DNA of 64,000 bases, taken from NCBI RefSeq assembly GCF_027923405.1, contig NZ_BQYI01000001.1, forward strand, positions 2,334,501-2,398,500. The letters are read 5' to 3'. This DNA is from Paenibacillus sp. YYML68 (GTDB taxonomy: Bacteria > Bacillota > Bacilli > Paenibacillales > NBRC-103111). Every line of letters begins with the position of its first letter. Position 1 is the first letter of the stretch. Shown here in pieces: positions 9,942 through 18,133 of the stretch. Position numbers and translations under genes: made by a program. Below the pieces are notes generated by a model that searched no databases, was not told the origin of the DNA, and worked only from the letters and a program-made list of their open reading frames with translations.

Positions 9942-11486
9942 TTAACGGACAGTCTTAATACCCGAATCGTTGGCGCCATGGAATAACAACCCACTGTCAG
10001 ACTTATAGATCCGTGTCACTGGATCCGCAACGCTGAGGAGTATATTGCCCAAACCATCAAATAGTACTACGCCATAATTCGCATCCTTGGTCATCTGACA
10101 CACAAGCTTGTTATTCATAACTTGAACACTGCTAACATTTGAAGGCAGGAGCAGCTTGTCATTATTTATAGGATCTGCTTGGTACAAACCGGGATTTTGA
10201 TCTTTTGACATATAAAACACATTCCCGTTGATAACATCGAACCATGAAACAGGACGCTCGGAAATTAGAGTCTCAGCTGTTCCGTCAAGGGCTGACGAAT
10301 AAAGCATATCATCCTTGCTTCGAATGAAATACAATATGTTGTCCATGATTTTAAAAGCCTTAAGTCCTGATTGGATCGTCGGATAAGTCGTATTGGTTTT
10401 AAGGTTAATCCTGCAAAGAGAGTTTTGTTCACCGGGTTCACCTGAGCACAACACGTATAGGCTATCTCCCGAAATTCCAGCGGCACTAAAAGGGATATTT
10501 ATGCCGCGTTGATTCCCATACGTTGTATTAAAATCTCCAATGCGTTTACCTTTAGACCAATCTTCCCCCGGTTGAGTTAAATACATATCTCCACCTGGAA
10601 GTCCGAAAACTATAGTGCCATATGATGATTCAAGGAAATCCAGATATCCGTGTAGTTGCTTTTCAGCTTTGCCATCTTGAGTGATCTTTACATAATTGTC
10701 ACGCCCGGTGACGCCTCTCCCCGTATGATACATCAACCACAATGAACTGCCTCTGACTTGAAAGGTAACTCGACTTGAATAATATTTATCATCGGTGTAG
10801 AACGAATGGATCTCTTTTTTACTGGTCGGTTGGTGTAAGGGAGCCTGATAAACATGATTGACATCATCAATCGTTTCTACGTAATAATAAGAGCCATTAT
10901 GCAAAGCAACATCTTTAAGCGTAGCTTTGTCCGAGAGTTCGACATCTTTCACTTGGTCATTGTTCGAGGTAATACTTAATCCTGAAGCATCACTCCATTG
11001 ATAATCCCAACCGAATTCATCATGAGCAAACCGCCAAGTCAATGGAAAATAAGTAACATCACGAAAACTAATAAGCGGATACGTTTCTTTGCTATTATCA
11101 ATAACCTTACCATTTATTGTTACAACAGAAGCAGGCGCTTCAGCCCAATAAGTTTGAGCATTACGCGAATCTGATTTGTATGGTACATAAGAGGAAGTGA
11201 CGGGGCCCTGCTTGATACTGAGGCCGTTCGTGGCAGACCAGCTTGCTTCTAAGCCAAGCATTCTGGAATCATACCAAGTCATGGGGAAATAGGTAATATC
11301 CCTATAAACTAACAAAGGATATTCGCGGTTTTGATTTTCTATGTTGTTCCCATTCAAACTCACTTTAAATTGCGGTATGGTGACCTTTACATTCGTATCA
11401 GCGGCATTGGCCTTTTCTGTATGCAACACAAAACATAATCCCAAAATTACTGCCAGCCCTAAACTAATACATTTTCTTTTCAACAT
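9942..11486 (-). CDS. Secreted protein with two stalk (copper amine oxidase N-terminal-like) repeats and a propeller-like C-terminal region
   Basis: Exported protein of a kind common in Paenibacillus. Residues 1-28 are a Sec signal peptide with a cleavage-like ANA-AD. Two related modules follow: about 35-95 (YPLLVYRDITYFPMTWYD) and about 115-180 (YPLISFRDVTYFPLTWRF), the signature of the stalk / copper amine oxidase N-terminal-like domain. Residues 190-514 contain repeated blades with motifs such as NGSYYYVETID, DSLYVLCSG, DNILYFIRSKD and NGNVFYMSKD, consistent with a DUF5050-type beta-propeller. Function is unknown; a surface sensor or wall-binding protein is inferred. AAGGAGA precedes the ATG. 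Base composition is more AT-rich than the neighbouring core genes, suggesting acquisition. Confidence 0.8.
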   Translation of the reverse strand: MLKRKCISLGLAVILGLCFVLHTEKANAADTNVKVTIPQFKVSLNGNNIENQNREYPLLVYRDITYFPMTWYDSRMLGLEASWSATNGLSIKQGPVTSSYVPYKSDSRNAQTYWAEAPASVVTINGKVIDNSKETYPLISFRDVTYFPLTWRFAHDEFGWDYQWSDASGLSITSNNDQVKDVELSDKATLKDVALHNGSYYYVETIDDVNHVYQAPLHQPTSKKEIHSFYTDDKYYSSRVTFQVRGSSLWLMYHTGRGVTGRDNYVKITQDGKAEKQLHGYLDFLESSYGTIVFGLPGGDMYLTQPGEDWSKGKRIGDFNTTYGNQRGINIPFSAAGISGDSLYVLCSGEPGEQNSLCRINLKTNTTYPTIQSGLKAFKIMDNILYFIRSKDDMLYSSALDGTAETLISERPVSWFDVINGNVFYMSKDQNPGLYQADPINNDKLLLPSNVSSVQVMNNKLVCQMTKDANYGVVLFDGLGNILLSVADPVTRIYKSDSGLLFHGANDSGIKTVR

Positions 11487-11577
11487 CGTATCATCTCCTT
11501 CGTAAGAAATTAACGAGCTTTTTGGTATTTATGTTGCAGCAGTCGTAAAAAGTATTTGCGGAATAAGAAAGACTTAA

Positions 11578-11604
11578 CCCCCCTATGTAAAAACATGAGG
11601 GGGG
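11578..11604. terminator. Hairpin between the two minus-strand genes
   Basis: CCCCCC (11578-11583) and GGGGGG (11599-11604) form a hairpin with TATG/CATG inside. It lies just past the stop of the 145-residue ORF. No U-run follows on the minus strand, so its role as a terminator is uncertain. Confidence 0.4.
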
Positions 11605-11630
11605 TGTATTATCTTGCAATAACGTATAAC

Positions 11631-12068
11631 TTAATAAAAGTGAATATTCACGCTTTCTGAGTCCCACTGTGTATAACTATTGACCGATACCTGGTTAACG
11701 TTAGTACTGTTAGTACCAAACACCCCACGACGCGTTGTTGTATTCGCGGAAGATACAGGCGCATAACCGCTCGAACTGTAGAGATACGCTTGGCTAAACT
11801 GTGCATTGTTCATGTATGCCCCATTTAAGAAATTCTTAACAGCTTGGCACAGCGTAATTTGGCGGATGAAATTAGCATTAGATGGATAGATGCCACGATC
11901 ACCTACATAAAAGTAGAAATCAGCAAGAACGTTGCTGAAGTTATTAGCATCAAGTACGACAAATTGAGCGTATCCATCTGAGCGGATGAAGTTTTTCATG
12001 TAGATTTGTTTCCCTGCTACCAGTTGAGGAATGAGCATGAATCGAATCGCCAGCGTACGAGTGTCCAT
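11631..12068 (-). CDS. Uncharacterised 145-residue protein, possibly a remnant
   Basis: I do not recognise a family. The protein has no signal peptide or membrane helix. It is rich in Asn, Ser, Tyr and Phe, with a Ser/Thr/Asn-rich C-terminal half (SSANTTTRRGVFGTNSTNVN) of the sort seen in beta-rich surface or phage-structure proteins. No Shine-Dalgarno site precedes the ATG, and an in-frame TGA lies three codons upstream, directly next to a plus-strand terminator. That abutment suggests either a 5'-truncated gene or a spurious start. It is AT-rich like the adjacent secreted-protein gene. Confidence 0.4.
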   Translation of the reverse strand: MDTRTLAIRFMLIPQLVAGKQIYMKNFIRSDGYAQFVVLDANNFSNVLADFYFYVGDRGIYPSNANFIRQITLCQAVKNFLNGAYMNNAQFSQAYLYSSSGYAPVSSANTTTRRGVFGTNSTNVNQVSVNSYTQWDSESVNIHFY

Positions 12069-12080
12069 GCAAGCTCATAT

Positions 12081-12116
12081 AAGCCGTCTGCTCCGAGTGG
12101 AGTGACGGTTTTTTGT
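12081..12116 (+). terminator. Orphan plus-strand terminator
   Basis: CCGTC-TG-CTCC, loop GAGT, GGAG-T-GACGG, then TTTTTT form a good intrinsic terminator. No plus-strand gene lies upstream within 2.5 kb, so it may be the leftover 3' end of a lost gene or may insulate the tetR operon. Confidence 0.6.
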
Positions 12117-12130
12117 TGTATTCATTGTGA

Positions 12131-12172
12131 ATATATGATAAAATTATTCATATAGTCATTTTATTCATATAT
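12131..12172 (+). promoter_or_regulatory. AT-rich inverted repeat upstream of tetR (candidate operator)
   Basis: ATATATGATAAAAT (12131-12144) and ATTTTATTCATATAT (12158-12172) are near-perfect inverted copies with a 13-nt gap, placed directly before the TetR gene. A dyad there is where TetR-family autorepression usually occurs; binding is inferred. Confidence 0.5.
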
Positions 12173-12197
12173 GATTGATTATAGAGGAGATTCGTTT

Positions 12198-12818
12198 ATG
12201 CCTAAAAAATTCGGTGATGCCGAGCGTGACGTCATTATGGCGAAGCTACAGGAGGAGGGACGCCGCTTGTTCGGCACGCTAGGCTTGAAGAAAACGAGCG
12301 TATCGGACTTGACGCGCAGCTGCGGCATCTCGCAGGGGGCGTTCTACTTGTTCTATAGCTCCAAGGAGGAGCTGTTCTTCGACCTTATCGAGCAGGAGGA
12401 GCAAGCGGTCAGGGAGCGTATGCTGCAGCTGATGGAGCTTCAAGCTAAGCCTTCGGCTGACAGTGTGGCGTTATTTCTACAGGAGTCGCTCCGAGCGATT
12501 GAAGCGAGCACGGTGCTGCAGCAGATGCTGGAGCCGGGACAGCTGGAGCTGCTGCTGCGGAAGCTGCCACCGGAGCGGCTTGCTCGCAATGCGGCTGACG
12601 ATCAGGATGCGCTGCAGCCGGTCGTGGAGCGCTGGCAGCAGGCCGGGCTCGCAAGCGGCACTAGTCCAGAGCTGATCGTCAGTATGCTACGCGCGGTTAT
12701 TCTGCTCTCGCTGCACAAGAAGGAGATCGGCGAAGACACCTATGAGCCGACGATGCAGCTCTTATTCCGCACGATTGGAGCAGGGCTGGCAGCGATGAAT
12801 GGAGGGAATGCGCGATGA
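12198..12818 (+). CDS. TetR/AcrR family transcriptional regulator
   Basis: Probable repressor of the ABC exporter genes that follow. The N-terminal helix-turn-helix (about residues 15-60) reads IMAKLQEEGRRLFGTLGLKKTSVSDLTRSCGISQGAFYLFY (shown by its start and end motifs LFGTLGLKKTSV and GAFYLFYSSKEEL), typical of the family. The C-terminal part (60-206) is a helical ligand/dimer domain without an obvious ligand clue. ATG 12198 was chosen for GAGGAGA at 12184; an earlier ATG gives an AT-rich unlikely extension. The TGA overlaps the ATG of the ABC ATPase (ATGA), indicating one operon. Confidence 0.9.
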   Translation: MPKKFGDAERDVIMAKLQEEGRRLFGTLGLKKTSVSDLTRSCGISQGAFYLFYSSKEELFFDLIEQEEQAVRERMLQLMELQAKPSADSVALFLQESLRAIEASTVLQQMLEPGQLELLLRKLPPERLARNAADDQDALQPVVERWQQAGLASGTSPELIVSMLRAVILLSLHKKEIGEDTYEPTMQLLFRTIGAGLAAMNGGNAR

Positions 12819-13672
12819 TCGAGGTCCAATCGGTAACGTACACGTATCCGAGGCAAGCGGAGCCTGCTCTGCGTGACATCAGCTTCGACATTAGGCGAGG
12901 TGAAATATTTGGCTTTCTTGGACCGTCGGGAGCGGGTAAGAGCACGACGCAGAAGCTGCTGATTGGGCTGCTGAAGGGGTATCAAGGCTCCGCGCAGGTG
13001 CTTGGTCGCGAGGTGAGCGAGTGGGGGCCGGACGACTACGAGCGAATTGGCGTCGCCTATGAGTTCCCCTACTTCTACGAGCGGTATACGGCGAAGGAGA
13101 ATTTGAACTGGTTCGGCTCGTTGTATCGGAAGCCGTCAGAGAGTCCCGAGCAGCTGCTTGCGCGCTTCGGTCTTGAGGAGGCGGCGAACCGTAAGGTCGG
13201 GCAGTTTTCCAAAGGGATGAAGATGCGTCTAAACGTATGCCGGGCGATGCAGCATGAGCCCGAGCTGCTGTTCCTCGACGAGCCGACCTCGGGCCTTGAC
13301 CCTGTCAGCGCACAGCAAATGAAAGAGCAGATCGTAGCCTGCAAGGCGAAGGGGCAGACGGTCATCCTGACGACGCACAACATGGCGGCGGCCGAGCAGC
13401 TCTGTGATCGGGTCGCCTTCGTGACGGACGGCCGCATTCGGCTCATCGATACGCCGCGGCAGCTGAAGCTGAAGTACGGGGCGCGGCGAGTGACCGTGGA
13501 GCATCGGGAGAGGGGCGGGGTGCTGGTCGCAGAGCATTTTGAGCTGGACGGCCTTGGCGATCATGAGCGCTTCTTAGCGCTGCTTCGCACGGGCCAAGTG
13601 GAGACGCTGCATTCGCAGGAGACGACGCTGGAGCGGATTTTTATCGAGGTGACAGGGAGAGGCTTGCAATGA
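12815..13672 (+). CDS. ABC transporter ATP-binding protein (drug-export type)
   Basis: Nucleotide-binding subunit of a three-gene exporter. Walker A GPSGAGKST, the Q-loop region, a signature read as FSKGMKMRL (an LSGG variant FSKG), Walker B LLFLDEPTSGLDP and the switch His in TTHN are all present. The C-terminal 60 residues after about 215 form an accessory domain. The FSKGM signature is common in DRA-type drug and lantibiotic exporters. ATGA overlaps on both sides link it to tetR and to the permease. Resemblance to fluoroquinolone-export ABC operons is noted, but the substrate is unknown. Confidence 0.88.
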   Translation: MIEVQSVTYTYPRQAEPALRDISFDIRRGEIFGFLGPSGAGKSTTQKLLIGLLKGYQGSAQVLGREVSEWGPDDYERIGVAYEFPYFYERYTAKENLNWFGSLYRKPSESPEQLLARFGLEEAANRKVGQFSKGMKMRLNVCRAMQHEPELLFLDEPTSGLDPVSAQQMKEQIVACKAKGQTVILTTHNMAAAEQLCDRVAFVTDGRIRLIDTPRQLKLKYGARRVTVEHRERGGVLVAEHFELDGLGDHERFLALLRTGQVETLHSQETTLERIFIEVTGRGLQ

Positions 13673-14433
13673 GGCAGCAGATGATGAAGACGTCTAGGTC
13701 GTGGGGGTTGCTCTGGAGCTGGCGCCGTTGGATGAACGGGTTCAGGCAGGACATCTCGTTCCAATGGAGGCATCGGTTCTATCATGCGTATATGTTCGTC
13801 TGTGCGGCGTATTACTTGCTGATGCTGTGGATTCCTGAGGCGTACCGTGAGAAGACGGCTGTCGTGCTGACGTTCTCTGACCCGAGCGCGCTCGGCCTGC
13901 TATTCGCTGGCGGGATCGTCCTCTTGGAGCGTCAGCAGCGGCTGCTCGACTGCTTCTTCATCACGCCTTACCGTGTGACGGAGTATGTGCTGTCGAAGGG
14001 GGCCTCGCTCGGACTCTTATCTCTTGTTGTAGCGTTCCTGATACACGGCTTCGCGGCTGGACTGCCGGATGCCCCGATTCACTTCGCGCTGGGCGTCCTG
14101 CTGACGTCGCTGTTCTTCACATGGCTGGGCATTGGTCTCGCGCTGCGTTGCCGTAGTCTGAATGGGTATCTGCTCTATTCGCAAGCTTGGACACTGGTCT
14201 TCGTCCTTCCGCTGCTTGGCTATCTCGGCGTACTGCAGCAAGCTTGGCTTGCGCTCATTCCGACGGATGGGACGTTCATTCTGCTGGAGGCCGATGAGGC
14301 GCACGTTACGTGGGTTGAGCTTGCGAGGAGCTACGGTCTATGGTTAGCCGCTGATGCGGGAGCACTGCTATTCGCTTCTCGTATGCTGAAGCTGACGATT
14401 CAAGGTAAGATCGGAGGCGGTCTCAATGGGTAA
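13669..14433 (+). CDS. ABC transporter permease, first subunit
   Basis: Integral membrane subunit of about 254 residues with roughly six hydrophobic segments (for example AYMFVCAAYYLLMLWI, GLLFAGGIVLLE, LGLLSLVVAFLIHGFAAG, LLTSLFFTWLGIGLAL, LVFVLPLLGYLGVLQ, LAADAGALLFASRM). The layout matches ABC-2-type export permeases. It overlaps the ATPase gene by ATGA and the second permease by 8 nt. Base composition is GC-rich like the core genome, unlike the genes on either side of the operon. No substrate can be inferred. Confidence 0.82.
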   Translation: MRQQMMKTSRSWGLLWSWRRWMNGFRQDISFQWRHRFYHAYMFVCAAYYLLMLWIPEAYREKTAVVLTFSDPSALGLLFAGGIVLLERQQRLLDCFFITPYRVTEYVLSKGASLGLLSLVVAFLIHGFAAGLPDAPIHFALGVLLTSLFFTWLGIGLALRCRSLNGYLLYSQAWTLVFVLPLLGYLGVLQQAWLALIPTDGTFILLEADEAHVTWVELARSYGLWLAADAGALLFASRMLKLTIQGKIGGGLNG

Positions 14434-15178
14434 AAGCTCACTGCGACTGCTCGCCGCTGACCAAAGGCGGGTGTTGGTCGACCCCGCTATATGGACGAGC
14501 GTGCTCGGTCCTGTTGCCATTACGGCATTCGCAAGGTGGGGCGTGCCAGCCATTCATACGCTTTTGTTCGAATGGTTAGGATACCGCTTATCTGACTATT
14601 ATGATGAGCTTCATCTATTGCTCCTGCTGTTCATCCCGATGCTGATCGGGTTGATGACCGGCTTCAAGCTGCTGGAGGAGCGGGATCAAGGCATATCCGC
14701 ATACGTCGCGATCACACCGCTCATGCGCTCAGGCTACGTTGTTCAACGGCTGCTGCTGCCAACGGCGATCGGACTAGCAGCGGCGCTGGTGTATCAATAT
14801 GGGAGCGGTCTGGCTCTGAATGGGACAGGGAATGGGACAGGGAATGGGACAGGGATGACGATGGGGGTCGTTGTGCTGGTCGCCTTGCAGGTGCCTCTAT
14901 ATGCGTGCATGCTAGCAGCCTTCTCTTCGAACAAGATTGAGGGCTTGGCGATGTCCAAGCTCGGCTCGCTGCTACCGTTCGCGGCGCTCGTTGTTATGCT
15001 GCTTGAGCATCCGGGAAAGCTGGCATTGCTCGTAGTGCCGACAGCTTGGCTAGGGGTGCTGGATGAACCGGAGGTTTATGACATTCATCTGTTGTGGCTG
15101 TTGGTCGGTGCAGTAGTGGTGCATGGCGTTTGGTTCGTGGGGGCGTTGTGGGCTTATTGGAAGCGGTCGGAGGGATGA
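14426..15178 (+). CDS. ABC transporter permease, second subunit
   Basis: Second membrane subunit (250 residues) expected to form a heterodimeric channel with the preceding permease. Hydrophobic segments include LLLLFIPMLIGLMTGF, VQRLLLPTAIGLAAALV, VVVLVALQVPLYACMLAAF and LLVGAVVVHGVWFVGALWAYW. Between TM segments a 12-nt unit AATGGGACAGGG is repeated about three times (14819-14856), encoding NGTGNGTGNGTG, a likely slippage-prone loop. Part of this gene (14610-14763) has a decayed copy at 15583-15736. Last gene of the tetR operon. Confidence 0.82.
   Translation: MGKSSLRLLAADQRRVLVDPAIWTSVLGPVAITAFARWGVPAIHTLLFEWLGYRLSDYYDELHLLLLLFIPMLIGLMTGFKLLEERDQGISAYVAITPLMRSGYVVQRLLLPTAIGLAAALVYQYGSGLALNGTGNGTGNGTGMTMGVVVLVALQVPLYACMLAAFSSNKIEGLAMSKLGSLLPFAALVVMLLEHPGKLALLVVPTAWLGVLDEPEVYDIHLLWLLVGAVVVHGVWFVGALWAYWKRSEG
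14819..14856 (+). repeat. 12-nt tandem repeat inside the second permease
   Basis: Three successive AATGGGACAGGG units (the first preceded by CTG) encode a Gly-Thr/Asn loop. The unit is a multiple of three, so copy-number change would keep the frame. Confidence 0.8.
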
Positions 15179-15220
15179 TGTGAGGTGAGTGGCATTTGAA
15201 TCCGACTAGCCTCATTACAG

Positions 15221-15300
15221 CAAGGCACAAAACATTTTGTTATTAAAAAAGTTGCAGATGTAAATACAATTGTTGGTGATCCTGTTGAAACGCCGGACAG
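15221..15300 (+). pseudogene. Relic of a ytfJ (gerW) 5' region
   Basis: Bases 15241-15299 align without gaps to 18541-18599 inside intact ytfJ, with a 29-nt identical core (15262-15290 against 18562-18590). CAAGGC at 15221 also matches 18512, suggesting that decayed homology extends upstream. The frame is not maintained before or after. It directly follows the ABC operon, where ytfJ may once have been. Confidence 0.75.
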
Positions 15301-15334
15301 GAAGGGGGTTGCATACGACAAAACTCACATAAAA

Positions 15335-15363
15335 AGGAGTGGCAGTCAGTCTGCCGCTCCTTA
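15335..15363 (-). terminator. Hairpin terminator, minus orientation
   Basis: AAGGAGTGGCAG / CTGCCGCTCCTT (one G-U pair) has a T5 tail on the minus strand (plus AAAAA at 15331-15335). It would end the minus-strand fragment that follows; its distal arm is part of the 35-bp direct repeat. Confidence 0.6.
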
Positions 15364-15382
15364 TGCATTCTTAATTTGATAC
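15348..15382. repeat. 35-bp direct repeat, copy 1
   Basis: Identical over 35 bases to 18320-18354. It contains half of a terminator and the end of a decayed minus-strand reading frame. The two copies bracket about 3 kb that includes the permease fragment, the small secreted protein gene and the IS element. Confidence 0.9.
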
Positions 15383-15558
15383 AATTTCCTTTTTGGAATT
15401 CCATCAACATCAATCTTTAATAATTCCCTTTTATTCACCACCCAAGGTTTTGATATTTTCTTAGATCGTTTACTTGTCAACGTGCTTGTCTCCACCAATG
15501 GAGTTTTTGTCTGTGAAGTTCGGATGAAGTATTGTATTAAACTCGAAAGTTACTGGAT
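15361..15558 (-). pseudogene. Decayed minus-strand gene fragment (C-terminal end)
   Basis: An open minus-strand frame of about 65 codons ends in TAA at 15361 and is followed by a matched terminator. Its product is basic and protein-like (…KISKPWVVNKRELL… ending LYQIKNA) but starts directly after a stop with no start codon or ribosome site. I read it as the C-terminal remnant of an unidentified gene. Confidence 0.35.
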
Positions 15559-15582
15559 GATTGTTATTAACGACGGCATAAT

Positions 15583-15736
15583 TTCATATATTGCTCCTGC
15601 TATTCATCCGATGCTGGTCGGTCTGATGACTGGATTCAAGCTGCTGGAGGAGCCTGGTCATGGCATATCAGCATACATAGCGATCAAGCTGCTCCTGCGC
15701 TCAGGCTAGTTCGTGCAGCGACTGCTATTGCTAATG
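15583..15736 (+). pseudogene. Duplicated fragment of the second ABC permease
   Basis: Strongly similar at nucleotide level to 14610-14763 (shared stretches include GGCTTCAAGCTGCTGGAGGA with one change and GCATATC.GCATAC). It encodes PMLVGLMTGFKLLEE…GHGISAYIAIK, then hits TAG at 15707 after a one-base shift. It is a dead copy carried in the scrap region. Confidence 0.8.
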
Positions 15737-15890
15737 TGCTACAGTTGTCCGATCGAATAGATAATTTTAAAATTAACAGATCGGTTTTTTCCTTAATAAT
15801 TACATTGTCTCTCACATTTCGCTATTGTATGTTATTCACTAGTTCGTGAACTTTTTATAACTAGCTAAGCGGAGGGAGGATTAGTATTGT

Positions 15891-16463
15891 ATGAAAAAGA
15901 AATTGGTAGCCTTAGTAGCAAGCTTGGCTTTAATAGGTGGACTATCCTACCATTATGCGGATCAAAAAATTGTTGCGGAAGCTTGGTATGGGGAATATAA
16001 CCACGCTATATACGACAACGTTGATGACCTATATAAGGATTCTACATTAGTTGTAAGTGTTACTGCCACTTCAAATACAAAAGAACTTTCCGAACAGAAC
16101 TTCGAATACACTGATCGTTACTCGGTAACAGAAGTTAACATTGATAAAGTAATTAAGGATCAAAACAATGCGGTAGCTAATAGTTCATCCATACCCATTA
16201 TTGAACGTGCATTTACCGTAGATAACGGTATCGTTCCAGGTAAGACTAAGTTGGTTGCAGATGGATATACAACACTCGTACCTGGAAATAAATATATTTT
16301 GTTTCTAAACTGGTCTGAAAAAAGAAACGCGTATTGGATTCACGCTGTCAGCCAAGGCAAAATCAGTATTGATGGTAAGGATATAAAAGAAAATAAGTTT
16401 GCTTCCAAAGATGAAACCTTCCAGAAACTTAAAGATAGTGTAAACAAAAAGTTTGCACATTAG
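15891..16463 (+). CDS. Small secreted protein of unknown function
   Basis: A 190-residue protein with a signal peptide (MKKKLVALVASLALIGGLSY). The mature part is hydrophilic, with motifs STLVVSVTATSNT, YSVTEVNIDKVIKD and LVPGNKYILFLNW, suggesting a compact beta-rich extracellular domain. I cannot name a family. GGAGGGAGG lies about 13 nt before the ATG, a long but workable spacing. It is AT-rich relative to the core, sits between gene scraps and the IS element, and is probably acquired. Confidence 0.6.
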   Translation: MKKKLVALVASLALIGGLSYHYADQKIVAEAWYGEYNHAIYDNVDDLYKDSTLVVSVTATSNTKELSEQNFEYTDRYSVTEVNIDKVIKDQNNAVANSSSIPIIERAFTVDNGIVPGKTKLVADGYTTLVPGNKYILFLNWSEKRNAYWIHAVSQGKISIDGKDIKENKFASKDETFQKLKDSVNKKFAH

Positions 16464-16569
16464 TAGCACTAAATAAGTATTCGACTTTAGCCATCCCCCT
16501 GTGTCACAATAGTTGTCGTACCCCTCGATAAAAAGTATAGTAGAACCAGAGAGGCAGAGGTGACGGACG

Positions 16570-17066
16570 ATGGCTAGATACAGTGAGGAATTGAAATGCA
16601 ACATACAACTACGAATGATCCCCCCGCATAATGAATCTGTGAGTCAGATTGCAAGAGACAGCGGCCTGTCCGAAGGGACGCTGTACAAGTGGCAAAAAGA
16701 AGCCCGAGCGAACGGCGCTGTCGTTCCAGGTGGCGGAGCAGAGCCCGAGAAATGGAGTAGTCGGGATAAGTTTTCGATTGTGCTGGAAACCGCTACGTTG
16801 AGCGAAGTCGAACTGGCCGAATACTGTCGTGCCAAAGGACTCTACGCAGAACAGATTGAAGCTTGGCGGGATGCTTGTATGCAAGCCAATGGTGGACTCG
16901 CCCAACAGGCATCCCAGCTGCAAAAAGAACTCCGAACTAAAGAGCGAGAAATGAAGACGCTCACTCGGGAGTTAAAACGAAAGGAAGCTGCTCTAGCCGA
17001 AACGGCAGCGCTTCTCGTGCTGCGAAAAAGGCACAGTCGATCTGGGGGGACCAAGAGGACGCATGA
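16570..17066 (+). pseudogene. IS3-family OrfA (helix-turn-helix protein), apparently frameshifted near its end
   Basis: OrfA supplies sequence recognition for the transposase. Residues 1-60 hold the helix-turn-helix (SVSQIARDSGLSEGTLYKWQKEAR), a second similar unit follows, and residues 115-150 form a coiled coil (LQKELRTKEREMKTLTREL) for multimerisation. The expected end, read after restoring one A in the A5 tract at 17025-17029, would be KKAQSIWGDQEDA and stop at TGA 17064-17066, overlapping the OrfB ATG. As it stands the frame slips and runs on to 17259 with unrelated sequence. It may be a mutation or a slippage-type expression signal. Confidence 0.65.
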
Positions 17067-18133
17067 TCAGTGCCTCAGATCGACGAATGGCCATGGAACT
17101 GATCCAAGAAGCAGTAGATGCTGGAGCCAAAGAAGAGGCGGCATGCCAAGAGATCGGATTAACGCAGCGGACCTTGCAGCGGTGGCGCAAAGAGGGCGCA
17201 CCGCAAGAGGATCAACGGCCGCATGCGGTAAGGCCTGCCCCATCCCACAAGCTAAGTGAAGTGGAACGACAACAGATTATCGAGGTCGTGAATCAGCCGG
17301 CATACAAGAGCCTTCCACCTAGCCAAATCGTACCACGACTGGCTGATGAGGGTGTCTACATGGCGTCCGAATCGACATTCTATCGCGTAATGCATGCTCA
17401 TGGACAGCAGCACCATCGAGGTCGCAGTAAGAAGCCTGTTTCGAAGCCGTTAACGAGCCATTGTGCTGTGGCGGCCAACCAAGTGTGGATGTGGGACATC
17501 ACCTGGCTACCTGGTCCTGTGAAGGGTTTATTCTACTACCTCTATCTCATCCTGGATCTATTCAGCCGAAAAATCGTAGGCTGGGAGGTATGGAATGAAG
17601 AATCCGCGGAGCATGCGAGCACATTGGTTCGTCGAACGGTCCTGAGCGAACAGTGTGTTGTGCGCAAGGAGCCGCTGGTCCTGCATTCGGATAACGGGAG
17701 TCCGATGAAGGGTGCCACTCTACTTGAAACGTTATACAGCCTAGGAATCACGCCCTCCAAAAGCAGGCCGCGTGTCAGCAACGATAACCCTTACGCCGAG
17801 TCGGTGTTTCGCACCTGCAAATACCGCCCCAGCTACCCGTTACATGGATTTAAGTCGACGACAGAAGCCCGTGAATGGGTACGGAAGTTCGTCCATTGGT
17901 ATAACACTGAGCATCACCACAGCGGGCTTAATTTCCTGACCCCTAACCAAAGGCATAAGGGACTTGCTGAACAGATTTTTGAGAAGAGAAAGCGAGTGTA
18001 CGAACAAGCTAGACAGGACAACCCAAGGCGGTGGTCCGGGAAGATAAGGAACTGGAGTCTAGACGAACGAGTGTATCTTAATCCCGAGAAAGTCCAGCAC
18101 TCCATAGCTACAACAACGGCGACACAAGCCTGA
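17063..18133 (+). CDS. IS3-family transposase OrfB (DDE integrase)
   Basis: Catalytic transposase subunit of 356 residues. An N-terminal helical HTH-like part (LTQRTLQRWRKEG) is followed by an integrase core with the catalytic triad D145 (WMWDITW), D210 (LHSDNGSPMKG) and E246 (YAESVFRTCKYR). The 35-residue gap between the last two is the classic D-35-E of the IS3 family. The C-terminal HHHSGLNFLTPNQRH is also typical. All catalytic residues are intact, so OrfB itself looks active; mobility depends on the OrfA defect. Confidence 0.93.
   Translation: MISASDRRMAMELIQEAVDAGAKEEAACQEIGLTQRTLQRWRKEGAPQEDQRPHAVRPAPSHKLSEVERQQIIEVVNQPAYKSLPPSQIVPRLADEGVYMASESTFYRVMHAHGQQHHRGRSKKPVSKPLTSHCAVAANQVWMWDITWLPGPVKGLFYYLYLILDLFSRKIVGWEVWNEESAEHASTLVRRTVLSEQCVVRKEPLVLHSDNGSPMKGATLLETLYSLGITPSKSRPRVSNDNPYAESVFRTCKYRPSYPLHGFKSTTEAREWVRKFVHWYNTEHHHSGLNFLTPNQRHKGLAEQIFEKRKRVYEQARQDNPRRWSGKIRNWSLDERVYLNPEKVQHSIATTTATQA

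Noticed and set aside
15482-15709. 75-codon ORF in the scrap region
   Set aside because: A chimera of non-coding sequence and the permease fragment; it has no ribosome site and ends at a frameshift stop.
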